A DNA stretch of 8,240 nucleotides from CAZJHX01 sp964545715 (GTDB taxonomy: Bacteria; Myxococcota_A; UBA9042; GCA-2863065), in contig CAZJHX010000267.1 in NCBI GenBank assembly GCA_964545715.1, forward strand, positions 1 to 8,240. The letters are read 5' to 3'. How positions within the stretch are numbered: the stretch's first letter is position 1; the number at the start of each line of letters is the position of its first letter. The notes below the pieces were generated by a model that saw only the letters and a program-made list of their open reading frames with translations, made no database searches and was not told the DNA's origin. A program made the position numbers and the translations under genes. Shown in pieces: positions 1 to 6,972 of this stretch.

Positions 1-2
1 TG

Positions 3-587
3 GACTCTGCAAGACTGGTCAAATACGGAACGAACTTCCGATCTCGACAACTAGGAGGGCGCGTCTTCGCCTGCTTCGGCAATCACGACCACGAGGACCG
101 GGCCACTGTGCGCGCGGCCATCCAGCGGATCGGCGCGCGGTTGCTGGTCGACGAGCTGGTGCAGGTCGAAACCGGCGCCGGCCCCGTCGAGATCGTGGGC
201 GCCGACTACCTGGGACGCGGTCGTCGCGAGCATCTGAGCCAGCTGTTCGATGGGTTGAGCCCGCGCACAACGACGCCGCGCCTGCTCTTGCTGCACGACC
301 CGGGTGCGTTCAAGCACGTGCCGGACGGGTCCGCGGACCTGACGCTGTCCGGGCACACCCATGGCGGGCACCTGGGCCTGGTGTCCTTCGGTCGCGACTG
401 GACGGTGGTCAGCGCGTTCAGCGGCATGCCCGATCACGGCTTCTGGGCGCGGCGACACAACCGCCTGTACGTTCACCGCTGCACCGGACATTATGGCTTC
501 CCCATCCGGGTGGGCGTGCCCGGCGAAGAGAGCGTCCTGCATATCAGCTGGGATCCGCGACCCGATCCCGAGGAGACACCACAGTGA
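3..587 (+). CDS. Calcineurin-like metallophosphoesterase, C-terminal part (5' truncated by window edge)
   Basis: The reading frame is open from base 3 to the TGA at 585-587, so the start lies outside the window and 194 residues are visible. Two metal-centre motifs of the calcineurin-like phosphoesterase fold can be read: G-N-H-D at visible residues 26-29 (bases 78-89), and the C-terminal S-G-H-T-H-G-G-H motif at bases 348-371. A His inside L-L-L-L-H-D-P, midway between them, fits the third conserved metal-ligand motif. The layout resembles the YkuE/LpxG-like branch, which hydrolyses phosphoesters, sometimes of membrane lipids, with two metal ions. The substrate cannot be told from sequence. 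The N-terminal D-x-H and G-D motifs would lie upstream of the window. The stop overlaps the GTG start of the next gene. The first ~18 visible codons are much poorer in G/C at third positions than the rest. Family is confident; exact role is not. Confidence 0.85.
   Translation, partial: DSARLVKYGTNFRSRQLGGRVFACFGNHDHEDRATVRAAIQRIGARLLVDELVQVETGAGPVEIVGADYLGRGRREHLSQLFDGLSPRTTTPRLLLLHDPGAFKHVPDGSADLTLSGHTHGGHLGLVSFGRDWTVVSAFSGMPDHGFWARRHNRLYVHRCTGHYGFPIRVGVPGEESVLHISWDPRPDPEETPQ
571..575 (+). promoter_or_regulatory. Shine-Dalgarno for the VOC gene
   Basis: AGGAG lies 8 bases upstream of the GTG at 584, inside the last codons of the metallophosphoesterase gene. It supports the GTG start over any later ATG and is the only clear ribosome binding site in front of a gene in this window. 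Confidence 0.6.
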
Positions 588-928
588 TCAATGGAGCCCA
601 CGTCGTCCTCTACAGCACCGATGCCGAGGCGGACCGCGCCTTCTTTCGGGACGTGCTGCAGTGGCATCACGTCGACGCCGGACATGGCTGGCTGATCTTT
701 CAGCTGCCCCCCTCCGAGGTTGCGATGCACCCGTCGGACGGCAGCCAGGCGCACGAGCTGTTCTTCATGTGCGACAAGCTGGACGAGACCATGGCCGAGC
801 TGGCGGCCAAAGGCGTGCCGTGCGGGGAGGTCTCACAGCAGCCGTGGGGGCTGTTGACGCAGTTCACGCTGCCGGGTGGTGGCCGGATCGGGCTGTACGA
901 GCCCCGGCACGAGCGCGCCACTGGATGA
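584..928 (+). CDS. VOC (glyoxalase/bleomycin resistance/dioxygenase fold) family protein
   Basis: A 114-residue single-module VOC protein. It opens with a beta strand carrying a His (I-N-G-A-H-V-V-L-Y, H6), followed by the usual A-E-A-D-R-A-F-F-R-D-V-L helix. Its second half ends G-R-I-G-L-Y-E-P-R-H, where E106 is at the place of the last metal ligand in this superfamily. H6, E45 or H57, and E106 are the candidate metal ligands. Such proteins dimerise to form one metal site and include lyases, dioxygenases and drug-binding proteins; the L-Y-E-P-R-H ending is common in uncharacterised small members. The GTG start at 584 overlaps the preceding stop as GTGA and has AGGAG at 571-575, so translation is probably coupled to the phosphoesterase. 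A 55-bp gap separates it from the flippase gene. Substrate unknown. Confidence 0.85.
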   Translation: MINGAHVVLYSTDAEADRAFFRDVLQWHHVDAGHGWLIFQLPPSEVAMHPSDGSQAHELFFMCDKLDETMAELAAKGVPCGEVSQQPWGLLTQFTLPGGGRIGLYEPRHERATG

Positions 929-952
929 GCCGGCGGCGATTTCCCTAATCGA

Positions 953-981
953 TTGACACCCGGGCGGCAACGAACTATCCG
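953..981 (+). promoter_or_regulatory. Possible sigma-70-like promoter before the flippase operon
   Basis: A perfect TTGACA at 953-958 is followed after 17 bases by TATCCG at 976-981 (three of six matches to the -10 consensus). It sits in the 55-bp gap before the four-gene operon, the only non-coding gap upstream of that operon. The expected transcript start would fall near 987-989, at or just after the ATG at 984. The promoter would therefore imply a leaderless transcript or a later start codon; otherwise the match is chance. Confidence 0.25.
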
Positions 982-983
982 CC

Positions 984-2540
984 ATGAACGTGTCTCGAGA
1001 GAAGGTCAGCCAGGACGACCTGGTCCGCGTTGTGCGGAACATGGGGTGGGGTGTCACCGGATTTGCCGTGCCGACGCTCATCATGTTCATCGGCATCCCG
1101 ATCTACATCAAGTACCTGGGCGTGCGCGGCTATGGGCTGTGGACGCTGGCCAACTCCGCGCTGGCGGTTGCCGGGCTGATGAACCTGGGGATGGGCGAGG
1201 CGACCACCAAGTTCGTCGCCGAGCATCACGCGCGCGGAGACGCAGCGGGCGTGACCCGGATCATCGCCGCCACGCTCACGTTCTACGCGGTGCTCGGGGT
1301 GATCGGCACGGTGCTCTTCTGGCTGGTCGCGCCGCTGCTGGCCTACCGGATGTTTGGTCTGGAGGGGGCCGAGGCACAGATGGCGGTAGCGGCGCTTCAG
1401 ATCGTGGCGCTCGGCTTCATCCCCACCGTGACGATGTCTGTCGTGACCGGGATCTTCGACGGTTTGCAGCAGTTCGGCATCTCGCAGATGTTGCTGATGT
1501 CTCGCGCGAGCATCGCTCTAGTTCTGGGCATTATCGTGTTGCTGCTGGGCCACGGGCTGGTCGGCCTGGTCACCGTCAGCGTGGCCGTGATGTGGGTTGC
1601 GTGTCTCGTCGGCCTGGTGCTGGGCCTTACGCGGGTCGCGCGCGTTCGCTTCTCCGACCTGCAGATCGGGCGGCACCTGAGAAAGGTACTGGGGTTCAGC
1701 ATCTACACGACGGTGACCACGCTGGGGACGATGTGCATCGGGCAGATCGACAAGCTGCTGGTCGGCAGTCTGATCAGCCTCGAGGCGCTCTCGTATTACG
1801 CGGTCGCTCAGAGCCTGGCGTCCAAAATCCATATCTTCGCCATCTCGATCGGGCGCGTGCTCATGCCGTATTTCAGCTCGCGCGAGGCCAGCCACGGCAG
1901 CGCGCAGCTGGCGGGACCGCTGATGCAGAGCTGGAAAGCCACGTTGATGATCTCGATGGCCACCGTGAGCCTGGCCGCGGCCACCAGCTTGTGGCTGCTG
2001 CGCTTGTGGCTGCCCGGTGATGTCGCGGGTCACGCCCTGCCGGCGTACCTGTTCTTCATCGGGTCCTATGGTCTGCACGCCGTAAACGTCGTGCCCTACT
2101 ACTATCTTGTGGGTCGGGGCCGACCGGACCAGGTCGCGTGGTTCACCCTGGCGGGCGGCGCGGCGATGCTGGGCCTTATCGCGCTGCTGGCCAAGCCGTT
2201 TGGGGTCGTAGCCGCTGCGGCGAGCAGCCTCGCGTTTCCGTTGGTGTGCAGCTTGATGGCGGTGTCCGCGCTGAGAATGACCGACGGCATCGAGGCCGAA
2301 CAGCGCCTCAGCAGCGGCTTTGGCGCGACCCTGGCGATCCACGTGACGGCGATCGCGGGCGGGCTGGCGGCGGGCGCCGCGACGTCGATGCTGCACTCCA
2401 GCGCGCTCAGCATCATTGCGGCCGCGCTGACCTGTGCGCTAGTACTGGGCGCAGGGCTTGCCGGCTGTCGGCGCAGCGACAACTCTTATTACGCCACGCT
2501 ATGGGCGATCATTAACCGCGTAACGAGCAGGCAGACATGA
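984..2540 (+). CDS. Polysaccharide flippase of the Wzx/MatE-like (MOP) superfamily
   Basis: A 518-residue, strongly hydrophobic protein with about 12-14 predicted membrane segments, the usual size and layout for oligosaccharide flippases that move lipid-linked glycan units across the inner membrane. The first segment is followed by Y-L-G-V-R-G-Y-G-L-W-T-L (residues 44-55) and then N-L-G-M-G-E-A-T-T-K-F-V-A-E (67-80), the typical start of this family. The motif Q-I-D-K-L-L-V-G (254-261) followed by L-S-Y-Y-A-V-A (269-275) is also characteristic. No Shine-Dalgarno is seen before the ATG at 984. In-frame alternatives are GTG 990 and ATG 1041; the latter still keeps the first membrane segment. 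Its last codon and stop overlap the next gene as ATGA, tying it to the methyltransferases downstream. Teichuronic-acid-type or O-antigen-type exporters are equally possible. Substrate unknown. Confidence 0.88.
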   Translation: MNVSREKVSQDDLVRVVRNMGWGVTGFAVPTLIMFIGIPIYIKYLGVRGYGLWTLANSALAVAGLMNLGMGEATTKFVAEHHARGDAAGVTRIIAATLTFYAVLGVIGTVLFWLVAPLLAYRMFGLEGAEAQMAVAALQIVALGFIPTVTMSVVTGIFDGLQQFGISQMLLMSRASIALVLGIIVLLLGHGLVGLVTVSVAVMWVACLVGLVLGLTRVARVRFSDLQIGRHLRKVLGFSIYTTVTTLGTMCIGQIDKLLVGSLISLEALSYYAVAQSLASKIHIFAISIGRVLMPYFSSREASHGSAQLAGPLMQSWKATLMISMATVSLAAATSLWLLRLWLPGDVAGHALPAYLFFIGSYGLHAVNVVPYYYLVGRGRPDQVAWFTLAGGAAMLGLIALLAKPFGVVAAAASSLAFPLVCSLMAVSALRMTDGIEAEQRLSSGFGATLAIHVTAIAGGLAAGAATSMLHSSALSIIAAALTCALVLGAGLAGCRRSDNSYYATLWAIINRVTSRQT

Positions 2541-3391
2541 ACTTCATGATCCAGGCACGGCGACTCGCCATCAGCGCCTACCGTCAACTTCCGGGCCGTC
2601 CGTTCGAGTCCATGCTGGTGCGTCTGGACAAGGCGTTTCGGCAGCGCGATATCGGCCCCAAGATCGCCGAGAGCAACGGAGGGCTGGTCTTTGAGCTGGA
2701 CCTGAGCCAGCTGATCGACAACCACATCTACTACAACGGCGAGTTTGAGCCGGGGACGCGCAGGGCGTTCGAGAAGCTGGTCCGGCCGGGGATGACCGTG
2801 CTGGACATCGGCGCGAACATCGGCGCGCACACGCTGAAGCTGGCGCAGCTGACCGGGCCGTCGGGCCACGTCTACGCCTTTGAGCCGACGGAGTGGGCGC
2901 ATCGCAAGCTGCAGCGCAACGTGAGCCTCAATCCGGGCTTTACCAACATCACGCTGGAGCGGGCGGCGCTGTCCGACAGCGACGAGTCCAGCGGTGACTA
3001 CGCGTTTCAGTCCCAATACGTCGTGGGCGCGGCGCCGGACGGCGAGCAGGAGCGGGGGCAGGTCGCCTTCGTCAAGCTGGACACGTATGCCGGAGCGCAC
3101 AAGCTTGGACGCGTGGACTTCATCAAGCTGGACGTTGACGGCTACGAGACCAAGATCCTGCGCGGCGCCCGTGAGCTGCTCAAGCGCGATCGCCCGACGT
3201 TGATCGTGGAGATGGGCGACTACTGGCAGCAGAGCGTGGGCGACAGCATCGAGGCGCTTGTCGAGGTTCTGGATGACGTGGGCTACCGCTACGAGCGGCA
3301 GGACGACGGCGAGCCGGTCGAGGATCTGGTCGGCTATATCAAGTCGCTGGACTACAAATGGGCCGTCAACGTCGTGTGTCGAGCGCGCTGA
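2537..3391 (+). CDS. FkbM family SAM-dependent methyltransferase (first copy)
   Basis: A 284-residue class I methyltransferase of the FkbM type, which usually O-methylates sugars or other hydroxyl groups on glycans and natural products. Residues 67-87 carry the common FkbM lead-in (Y-N-G-E-F-E-P-G, then L-V-R-P-G-M-T). The SAM-binding motif I is V-L-D-I-G-A-N-I-G at 88-96, the acidic post-I motif is A-F-E-P at 114-117, and the FkbM signature F-I-K-L-D-V-D-G-Y-E-T-K-I-L-R-G-A is at 195-211. No signal peptide or membrane segment is seen, so it should act in the cytoplasm, before export. The ATG at 2537 overlaps the flippase stop (ATGA), with only a weak purine-rich AGCAGG at 2526-2531 upstream. 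The stop overlaps the next ATG by one base (TGATG). A sugar in the exported glycan is the likely acceptor, by context only. Confidence 0.87.
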   Translation: MNFMIQARRLAISAYRQLPGRPFESMLVRLDKAFRQRDIGPKIAESNGGLVFELDLSQLIDNHIYYNGEFEPGTRRAFEKLVRPGMTVLDIGANIGAHTLKLAQLTGPSGHVYAFEPTEWAHRKLQRNVSLNPGFTNITLERAALSDSDESSGDYAFQSQYVVGAAPDGEQERGQVAFVKLDTYAGAHKLGRVDFIKLDVDGYETKILRGARELLKRDRPTLIVEMGDYWQQSVGDSIEALVEVLDDVGYRYERQDDGEPVEDLVGYIKSLDYKWAVNVVCRAR

Positions 3392-4143
3392 TGGCGACGT
3401 ATACACCTCGGATCCTCGAGCGCGCCAACCGCTACCTGATCCGCACCGGCAAGGGCGTGCTGAAGCGCGCCGGCTACGACATGATCCGGCTGCGCAACAA
3501 GCCCGCCTCCACGTTGTTGGGGCTGAAGCGCCTGCCGATCGACTCGGTGGTGGATGTGGGGGCCAACCTGGGCCAGTTCGCGCGCACGGCGCGGTCGTTT
3601 TTTCCGGATGCGCGGCTGGTCTGCTTTGAGCCGCTGCCCGCACCGTTCGATGAGCTGCAGGCGTGGGCGCTGGGCGAGGCGGGGGTCGAGGCGATAAACG
3701 TGGCCATCGGCGATCGCGAGGGCACTGTGGCATTTCACGAGCACGTGGATGCGACACCGGGCTCATCGGTACTAGACGCGACCTCAGAGCAGCAGTCCCG
3801 CTATCCGCAGTCCCGCAAGCAGGCGGTACAGGAGGTGCGTCTGACCACCCTGGATCGTGCTGTGGCGGCGCTGGATCGCCCGCTTGGTGGCCAGGTTCTG
3901 GTCAAGGTCGACGTCCAGGGCTACGAAGAGCAGGTGATCGCCGGTGGGCAGCGCGTGTTTGCTGGCGCGTCCGCGTGCATTCTGGAGGTGATCAACGACC
4001 GCATGTACGAGGGACAGGCGACCTTTGCAGGCATCTTTGCGGCGATGACCGAGCTGGGCTTCGTGTATCACGGCAATCTGGATCAGCAGTACGGAGAGGA
4101 CGGGCGCGTCATGTGGTTTGACGCGGTATTTCTCAAGGCCTGA
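3391..4143 (+). CDS. FkbM family SAM-dependent methyltransferase (second, divergent copy)
   Basis: A 250-residue FkbM-type methyltransferase. Motif I is V-V-D-V-G-A-N-L-G at 53-61, the post-I motif is C-F-E-P at 78-81, and the FkbM signature is L-V-K-V-D-V-Q-G-Y-E-E-Q-V-I-A-G-G at 170-186. It lacks the Y-x-G-E-F-E-P lead-in of its neighbour. It also has the compact I-D-S-V-V-D-V-G-A-N-L-G-Q-F opening of another FkbM subgroup, so it is not a recent duplicate of the preceding gene. I place the start at ATG 3391, which overlaps the upstream stop as TGATG. The frame is open back to an ATG at 3358, but that would add 11 residues lying inside the upstream gene. No Shine-Dalgarno precedes it, so reinitiation after the upstream stop is likely. 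It probably methylates a second position or sugar of the same glycan (inferred). Confidence 0.86.
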   Translation: MATYTPRILERANRYLIRTGKGVLKRAGYDMIRLRNKPASTLLGLKRLPIDSVVDVGANLGQFARTARSFFPDARLVCFEPLPAPFDELQAWALGEAGVEAINVAIGDREGTVAFHEHVDATPGSSVLDATSEQQSRYPQSRKQAVQEVRLTTLDRAVAALDRPLGGQVLVKVDVQGYEEQVIAGGQRVFAGASACILEVINDRMYEGQATFAGIFAAMTELGFVYHGNLDQQYGEDGRVMWFDAVFLKA

Positions 4144-5354
4144 TGGCCTGGATCTTCTCCATGTGCGTGCACGGGCCGGATGCGGCGGCGGCCGATCGGC
4201 TGGTCGAGCACTTTGACGGCTTGCAATGGACGCGCAGCGACGGCGTGGCCACCCGGTGCGACGTCCAGCGTCTGGGTCTGCGTGGGTGCTGGATCGTGCC
4301 GAGCGGTCTGAGTCGCGCCGGCCTGGTTTCAGAGGCCTGTGGGCGCGAGTTCGCGGAGGCGGCGGAGCACTTGTACCGGCGGCTGGAGACGGCGCCTGAA
4401 TTCGCGCTGGCGCTGGTTGGCGTGGAGGTGGACGACGAGCGCGATGACGTCGAGATCCGCACGATCTGCGCGGCTGACGATGAAGCGTGGCGCGGTGCGG
4501 TCGCCCCCGAGGCGCTTTGGCGCGAGGCCGGGCAGCCGGGCGCATTCGAACCGTTTGCGGCGGGTTATCGATGGAGGCCGTACGAGCCGATCGACGCGCG
4601 CGTGTTCAAAGCGCCGGTCGGCTCGCACTGTCTGGTGCCGGGAACGCGGGTGGTCGATCGGCCTGGCTGGTACCAGGTGTTTGCCGAGACGCCGGGCTTG
4701 TCCGGCAACGAGGTCGTCATCTCCGAGCTGGACGAGGGCGTCGACGTCGGCGCGTGCTTTGACCGCGTGACGTCGGAGTTCGCGGCGCGGCAGACCCCGT
4801 TCAAGTGGTGCGTGGGACCGACGACCCGTCCCGCGGACATGCCGCAGCGGCTGGTGGAGCGGGGGTTTAGCCACTGGGGGATGCGCGGCATGTTCTGGCG
4901 CCTGGACGCGGCTCTGCCGGAGCTCGCGGACGGGGTCAGCGTCGAGCGGGTCGGGGTCGAGGACCTGGACGTGGTGACGGCGACAATGTGCGCAGCGTGG
5001 TCGATGGGGCCGGGCGATGGCGAGGTCTGGAGGGCCCGATATCGTTGGGGTTTCGAGCATCCTGGTGATCGATACCGTTACTACCTGGCGCGGCTCAACG
5101 GGCGGCCGGTGGGCACCGCGGCGACGCTTGTGGCGGGGGGGCTGGGCTATCTGTTGGGCGGCGCGGTCGACCCGGCCGTACGCGGTCGAGGTGTGTACCG
5201 GATGTTGGTGCGTGCGCGGCTGGCGGAGCTCCACTCGGGCGGCATCCGACTGGCGGTGACGCACGCACGCGAGGCCACGTCGGCGCCCATTTTGGAGCGT
5301 CTCGGGTTTGAGACCGCGTATCGGCGTCAGTGTTATTGCTGGCCGGCGTCCTGA
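4143..5354 (+). CDS. GNAT-type acetyltransferase with an unrecognised N-terminal region
   Basis: A 403-residue protein. The C-terminal ~140 residues look like a GNAT N-acetyltransferase. Residues 318-324 read L-N-G-R-P-V-G, followed by the acetyl-CoA-binding motif A (V-D-P-A-V-R-G-R-G-V-Y-R-M-L-V, 342-356), then A-P-I-L-E-R-L-G-F-E (381-390), the usual closing helix and strand. Residues ~172-258 look like a second, degenerate GNAT half (K-W-C-V-G-P-T-T-R-P-A-D-M, then L-V-E-R-G-F) without motif A, as in tandem GNAT proteins. Residues 1-~165 are soluble, rich in Trp, Cys and acidic residues, and match no family I recognise. No signal peptide or membrane segment. ATG 4143 overlaps the FkbM stop as TGATG. 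Context suggests acetylation of an amino sugar of the exported glycan, but GNAT substrates vary too widely to be sure. The 3' end overlaps the opposing membrane-protein gene by 22 bp. Confidence 0.78.
   Translation: MAWIFSMCVHGPDAAAADRLVEHFDGLQWTRSDGVATRCDVQRLGLRGCWIVPSGLSRAGLVSEACGREFAEAAEHLYRRLETAPEFALALVGVEVDDERDDVEIRTICAADDEAWRGAVAPEALWREAGQPGAFEPFAAGYRWRPYEPIDARVFKAPVGSHCLVPGTRVVDRPGWYQVFAETPGLSGNEVVISELDEGVDVGACFDRVTSEFAARQTPFKWCVGPTTRPADMPQRLVERGFSHWGMRGMFWRLDAALPELADGVSVERVGVEDLDVVTATMCAAWSMGPGDGEVWRARYRWGFEHPGDRYRYYLARLNGRPVGTAATLVAGGLGYLLGGAVDPAVRGRGVYRMLVRARLAELHSGGIRLAVTHAREATSAPILERLGFETAYRRQCYCWPAS
5333..5354. other. Tail-to-tail overlap of two convergent genes
   Basis: The plus-strand acetyltransferase gene stops with TGA at 5352-5354. 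The minus-strand membrane-protein gene stops with TAA read from 5335 to 5333. The two coding regions share 22 bp, leaving no space for an intergenic terminator, so each transcript should run into the other gene or end inside it. Confidence 0.85.
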
Positions 5355-6916
5355 CCCAACCGCCACCAGGCGCGGATCAGGTGGCGGGCGGCCCGGCTGT
5401 GTTCGCTCCAGTGGATCACGACATAGTGAAATCCGCGTGGCGGCGCCTCATTCGGCGGGCCTGACCAGACCACGATCGGGGCGGGCGTCTCGCCTTCGAC
5501 AACGGCGCTCGTGACGTAGTAGTCCACCTGAAGATCGTCCATGACGTCGGTGACCTGGCCAAAGGGGCCGATGAGGCGCTCCATGTGCGCCTTGTCCGTG
5601 ACCAGGCCGCTGAGCGCGACGGCGTCTCGGCGCGCGATCCAGGCGATGCGGCCCGCGTCGTACATGGCCAGGCGACTGTTCTGGGGCGTGTGCTCGCGCA
5701 GCCAGTGTCCGGCGCGGACCACCTGCCGGGTGTCGGCGTGCCAGGGCATGGCCTGCTCTTTGAGGTCCAGGTGCAGGGCGGTAGCGGGTGCGGCGACGGC
5801 TACGAACCACGCCAGGCCGGTGTGCAGCGCGGGCTTCGAGGTGATCCGATCGAGGAGCATGGTCAGGGCGGTGGCGGCAAGAGCTGCGGCCAGCACGACG
5901 TCGGGGATCCAGTACCAGGCAACGTCGCGGTATTCGTCGATGTAGAAGGACAGGTGGGCGGCGCGGCCGATGACCCCCAGCGCGAACCAGGGCAGGGCGC
6001 CGCCGAGTCGCAGTCTGTCGACGGCCACGCGGATGGCGCCGGGGCGACGGGCGGCCCAGACAGCGAGCAGCAGCAGACCGACTAAGCCGGTGGCCGCCAG
6101 CGCGCCGGGGATGCCGAGGCGCTGGGCGAGCACGACGACCGGGCCGGCCAGCAGGTCGTCGTCCGCGCCGGCGGTGACCAGGTGCTTCTTGAGCCCGGAG
6201 ATGGGAACGAATGCGCCGAACCAGACGAGGTTGGTGAGCAGGTAGGGTCCGGCTAGCGCCGTGAACACGAGGCCGGCGCGGACGGCGGCCCACATGCCGG
6301 TGCGCAGCGCCAGGCCGATGAGCAGCGCGACTACGATGGCGGCGTTGTCCAACCGGCACAAAAACAGGGCCGTCAGCAGCAATCCCAGGCCGATGTTGGC
6401 GCGGACGTCGGCGCGGTCCAGAAGGCGGCGGTTGACGCAGAGCGCGAGGGTGCCGGTGAGCACAAACAGCAGCAGCGCGGACTCCATGCCGGAGAGCAGC
6501 AGGTCGAACGTGATGGCGAAGGTGGCGCCCACGACGGCCAGGGCGGCGGGCTTTGACGCGCCCAATCGCGTGAGCAGGCGCAGCAGCAGGTAGAGACCCG
6601 CCAGCATGAAGCCGGCTTGCGCGATCTCGGACGTGTAGAGCAAGGCGTCGTGCGCGTCGTGCCCGATGATGGCCGTGAAGAGCACGCACACCCACTGCCA
6701 CAGAGGCTGCGTGCCGTTGGTGAGGGTGATTCCGTCGAAGGTCTGGCCGTCGCCGGCGACGATGTGCTGTGCGATGCGCAGGTAGTAGAGCGCGTCGTCC
6801 AGGATGTAACCCGCCACCAGCTCGTCCGTGCTGCGGCCGATGACCCAGGCGCAGACCAGGCTGAACGCCGTGAACATGAGGGCTGCTGGTCCGAACGGCT
6901 TGTCGCTCAAGCGCAT
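5333..6916 (-). CDS. GT-C-like multi-spanning membrane protein, putative polyprenyl-phosphate-sugar glycosyltransferase
   Basis: A 527-residue protein with about ten or more hydrophobic segments up to residue ~385 and a soluble C-terminal domain (~386-527). After the first membrane segment comes Y-I-L-D-D-A-L-Y-Y-L-R-I-A (37-49), with the acidic pair in the first external loop typical of GT-C glycosyltransferases. Further on are T-F-D-G-I-T-L-T-N-G-T-Q-P-L-W-Q (59-74), S-G-M-E-S-A-L (142-148) and F-G-A-F-V-P-I-S-G-L-K-K (233-244). The C-terminal D-A-G-R-I-A-W (420-426) then A-L-S-G-L-V (434-439) is also typical of this large, poorly studied bacterial group. Known GT-C enzymes transfer sugars from polyprenyl phosphates on the outer face of the membrane; the acceptor here is unknown. 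The ATG at 6916 has no clear ribosome site; an in-frame ATG at 6877 (residue 14) would cut into the first membrane segment. It could modify the glycan made by the adjacent operon, though it is transcribed from the other strand. Confidence 0.75.
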   Translation of the reverse strand: MRLSDKPFGPAALMFTAFSLVCAWVIGRSTDELVAGYILDDALYYLRIAQHIVAGDGQTFDGITLTNGTQPLWQWVCVLFTAIIGHDAHDALLYTSEIAQAGFMLAGLYLLLRLLTRLGASKPAALAVVGATFAITFDLLLSGMESALLLFVLTGTLALCVNRRLLDRADVRANIGLGLLLTALFLCRLDNAAIVVALLIGLALRTGMWAAVRAGLVFTALAGPYLLTNLVWFGAFVPISGLKKHLVTAGADDDLLAGPVVVLAQRLGIPGALAATGLVGLLLLAVWAARRPGAIRVAVDRLRLGGALPWFALGVIGRAAHLSFYIDEYRDVAWYWIPDVVLAAALAATALTMLLDRITSKPALHTGLAWFVAVAAPATALHLDLKEQAMPWHADTRQVVRAGHWLREHTPQNSRLAMYDAGRIAWIARRDAVALSGLVTDKAHMERLIGPFGQVTDVMDDLQVDYYVTSAVVEGETPAPIVVWSGPPNEAPPRGFHYVVIHWSEHSRAARHLIRAWWRLGQDAGQQ

Positions 6917-6972
6917 ATCGTAATGCGTGTCAGCGGCGGGTGCGAGTGGGGGTGTGCGGAGAAAGGGGCGAG

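Noticed and set aside
953..2020. Plus-strand open frame (355 codons) overlapping the flippase
   Set aside because: Its translation is Arg/Gly/Ala/Asp-rich without motifs. The flippase frame has clear family features and its stop is coupled to the next gene.
3358..3390. Earlier ATG at 3358 as the start of the second FkbM gene
   Set aside because: It would add 11 residues inside the upstream coding region. The TGATG overlap at 3389-3393 is the same junction type seen at 4141-4145, so ATG 3391 fits better.
2489..3766. Long minus-strand open frame (425 codons) opposite the two FkbM genes
   Set aside because: It is antisense to two genes with clear methyltransferase motifs. Its product is a low-complexity Arg/Pro/Ala/Val/Asp sequence without any domain, as expected of a shadow frame in high-GC DNA.
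4329..5366. Minus-strand open frame (345 codons) opposite the acetyltransferase gene
   Set aside because: It is a shadow frame rich in Arg, His and Pro. The plus-strand frame has GNAT motifs and operon coupling.
5448..6701. Minus-strand open frame (417 codons) in another frame within the GT-C-like gene
   Set aside because: The product is Arg/His/Ala-rich with no membrane segments or motifs, while the overlapping frame gives a coherent membrane protein.
6917..6960. Promoter for the GT-C-like gene (TACGAT just before the ATG on the minus strand)
   Set aside because: It abuts the start codon and has no -35 element at a suitable distance; CTGACA lies only about 7 bases upstream.
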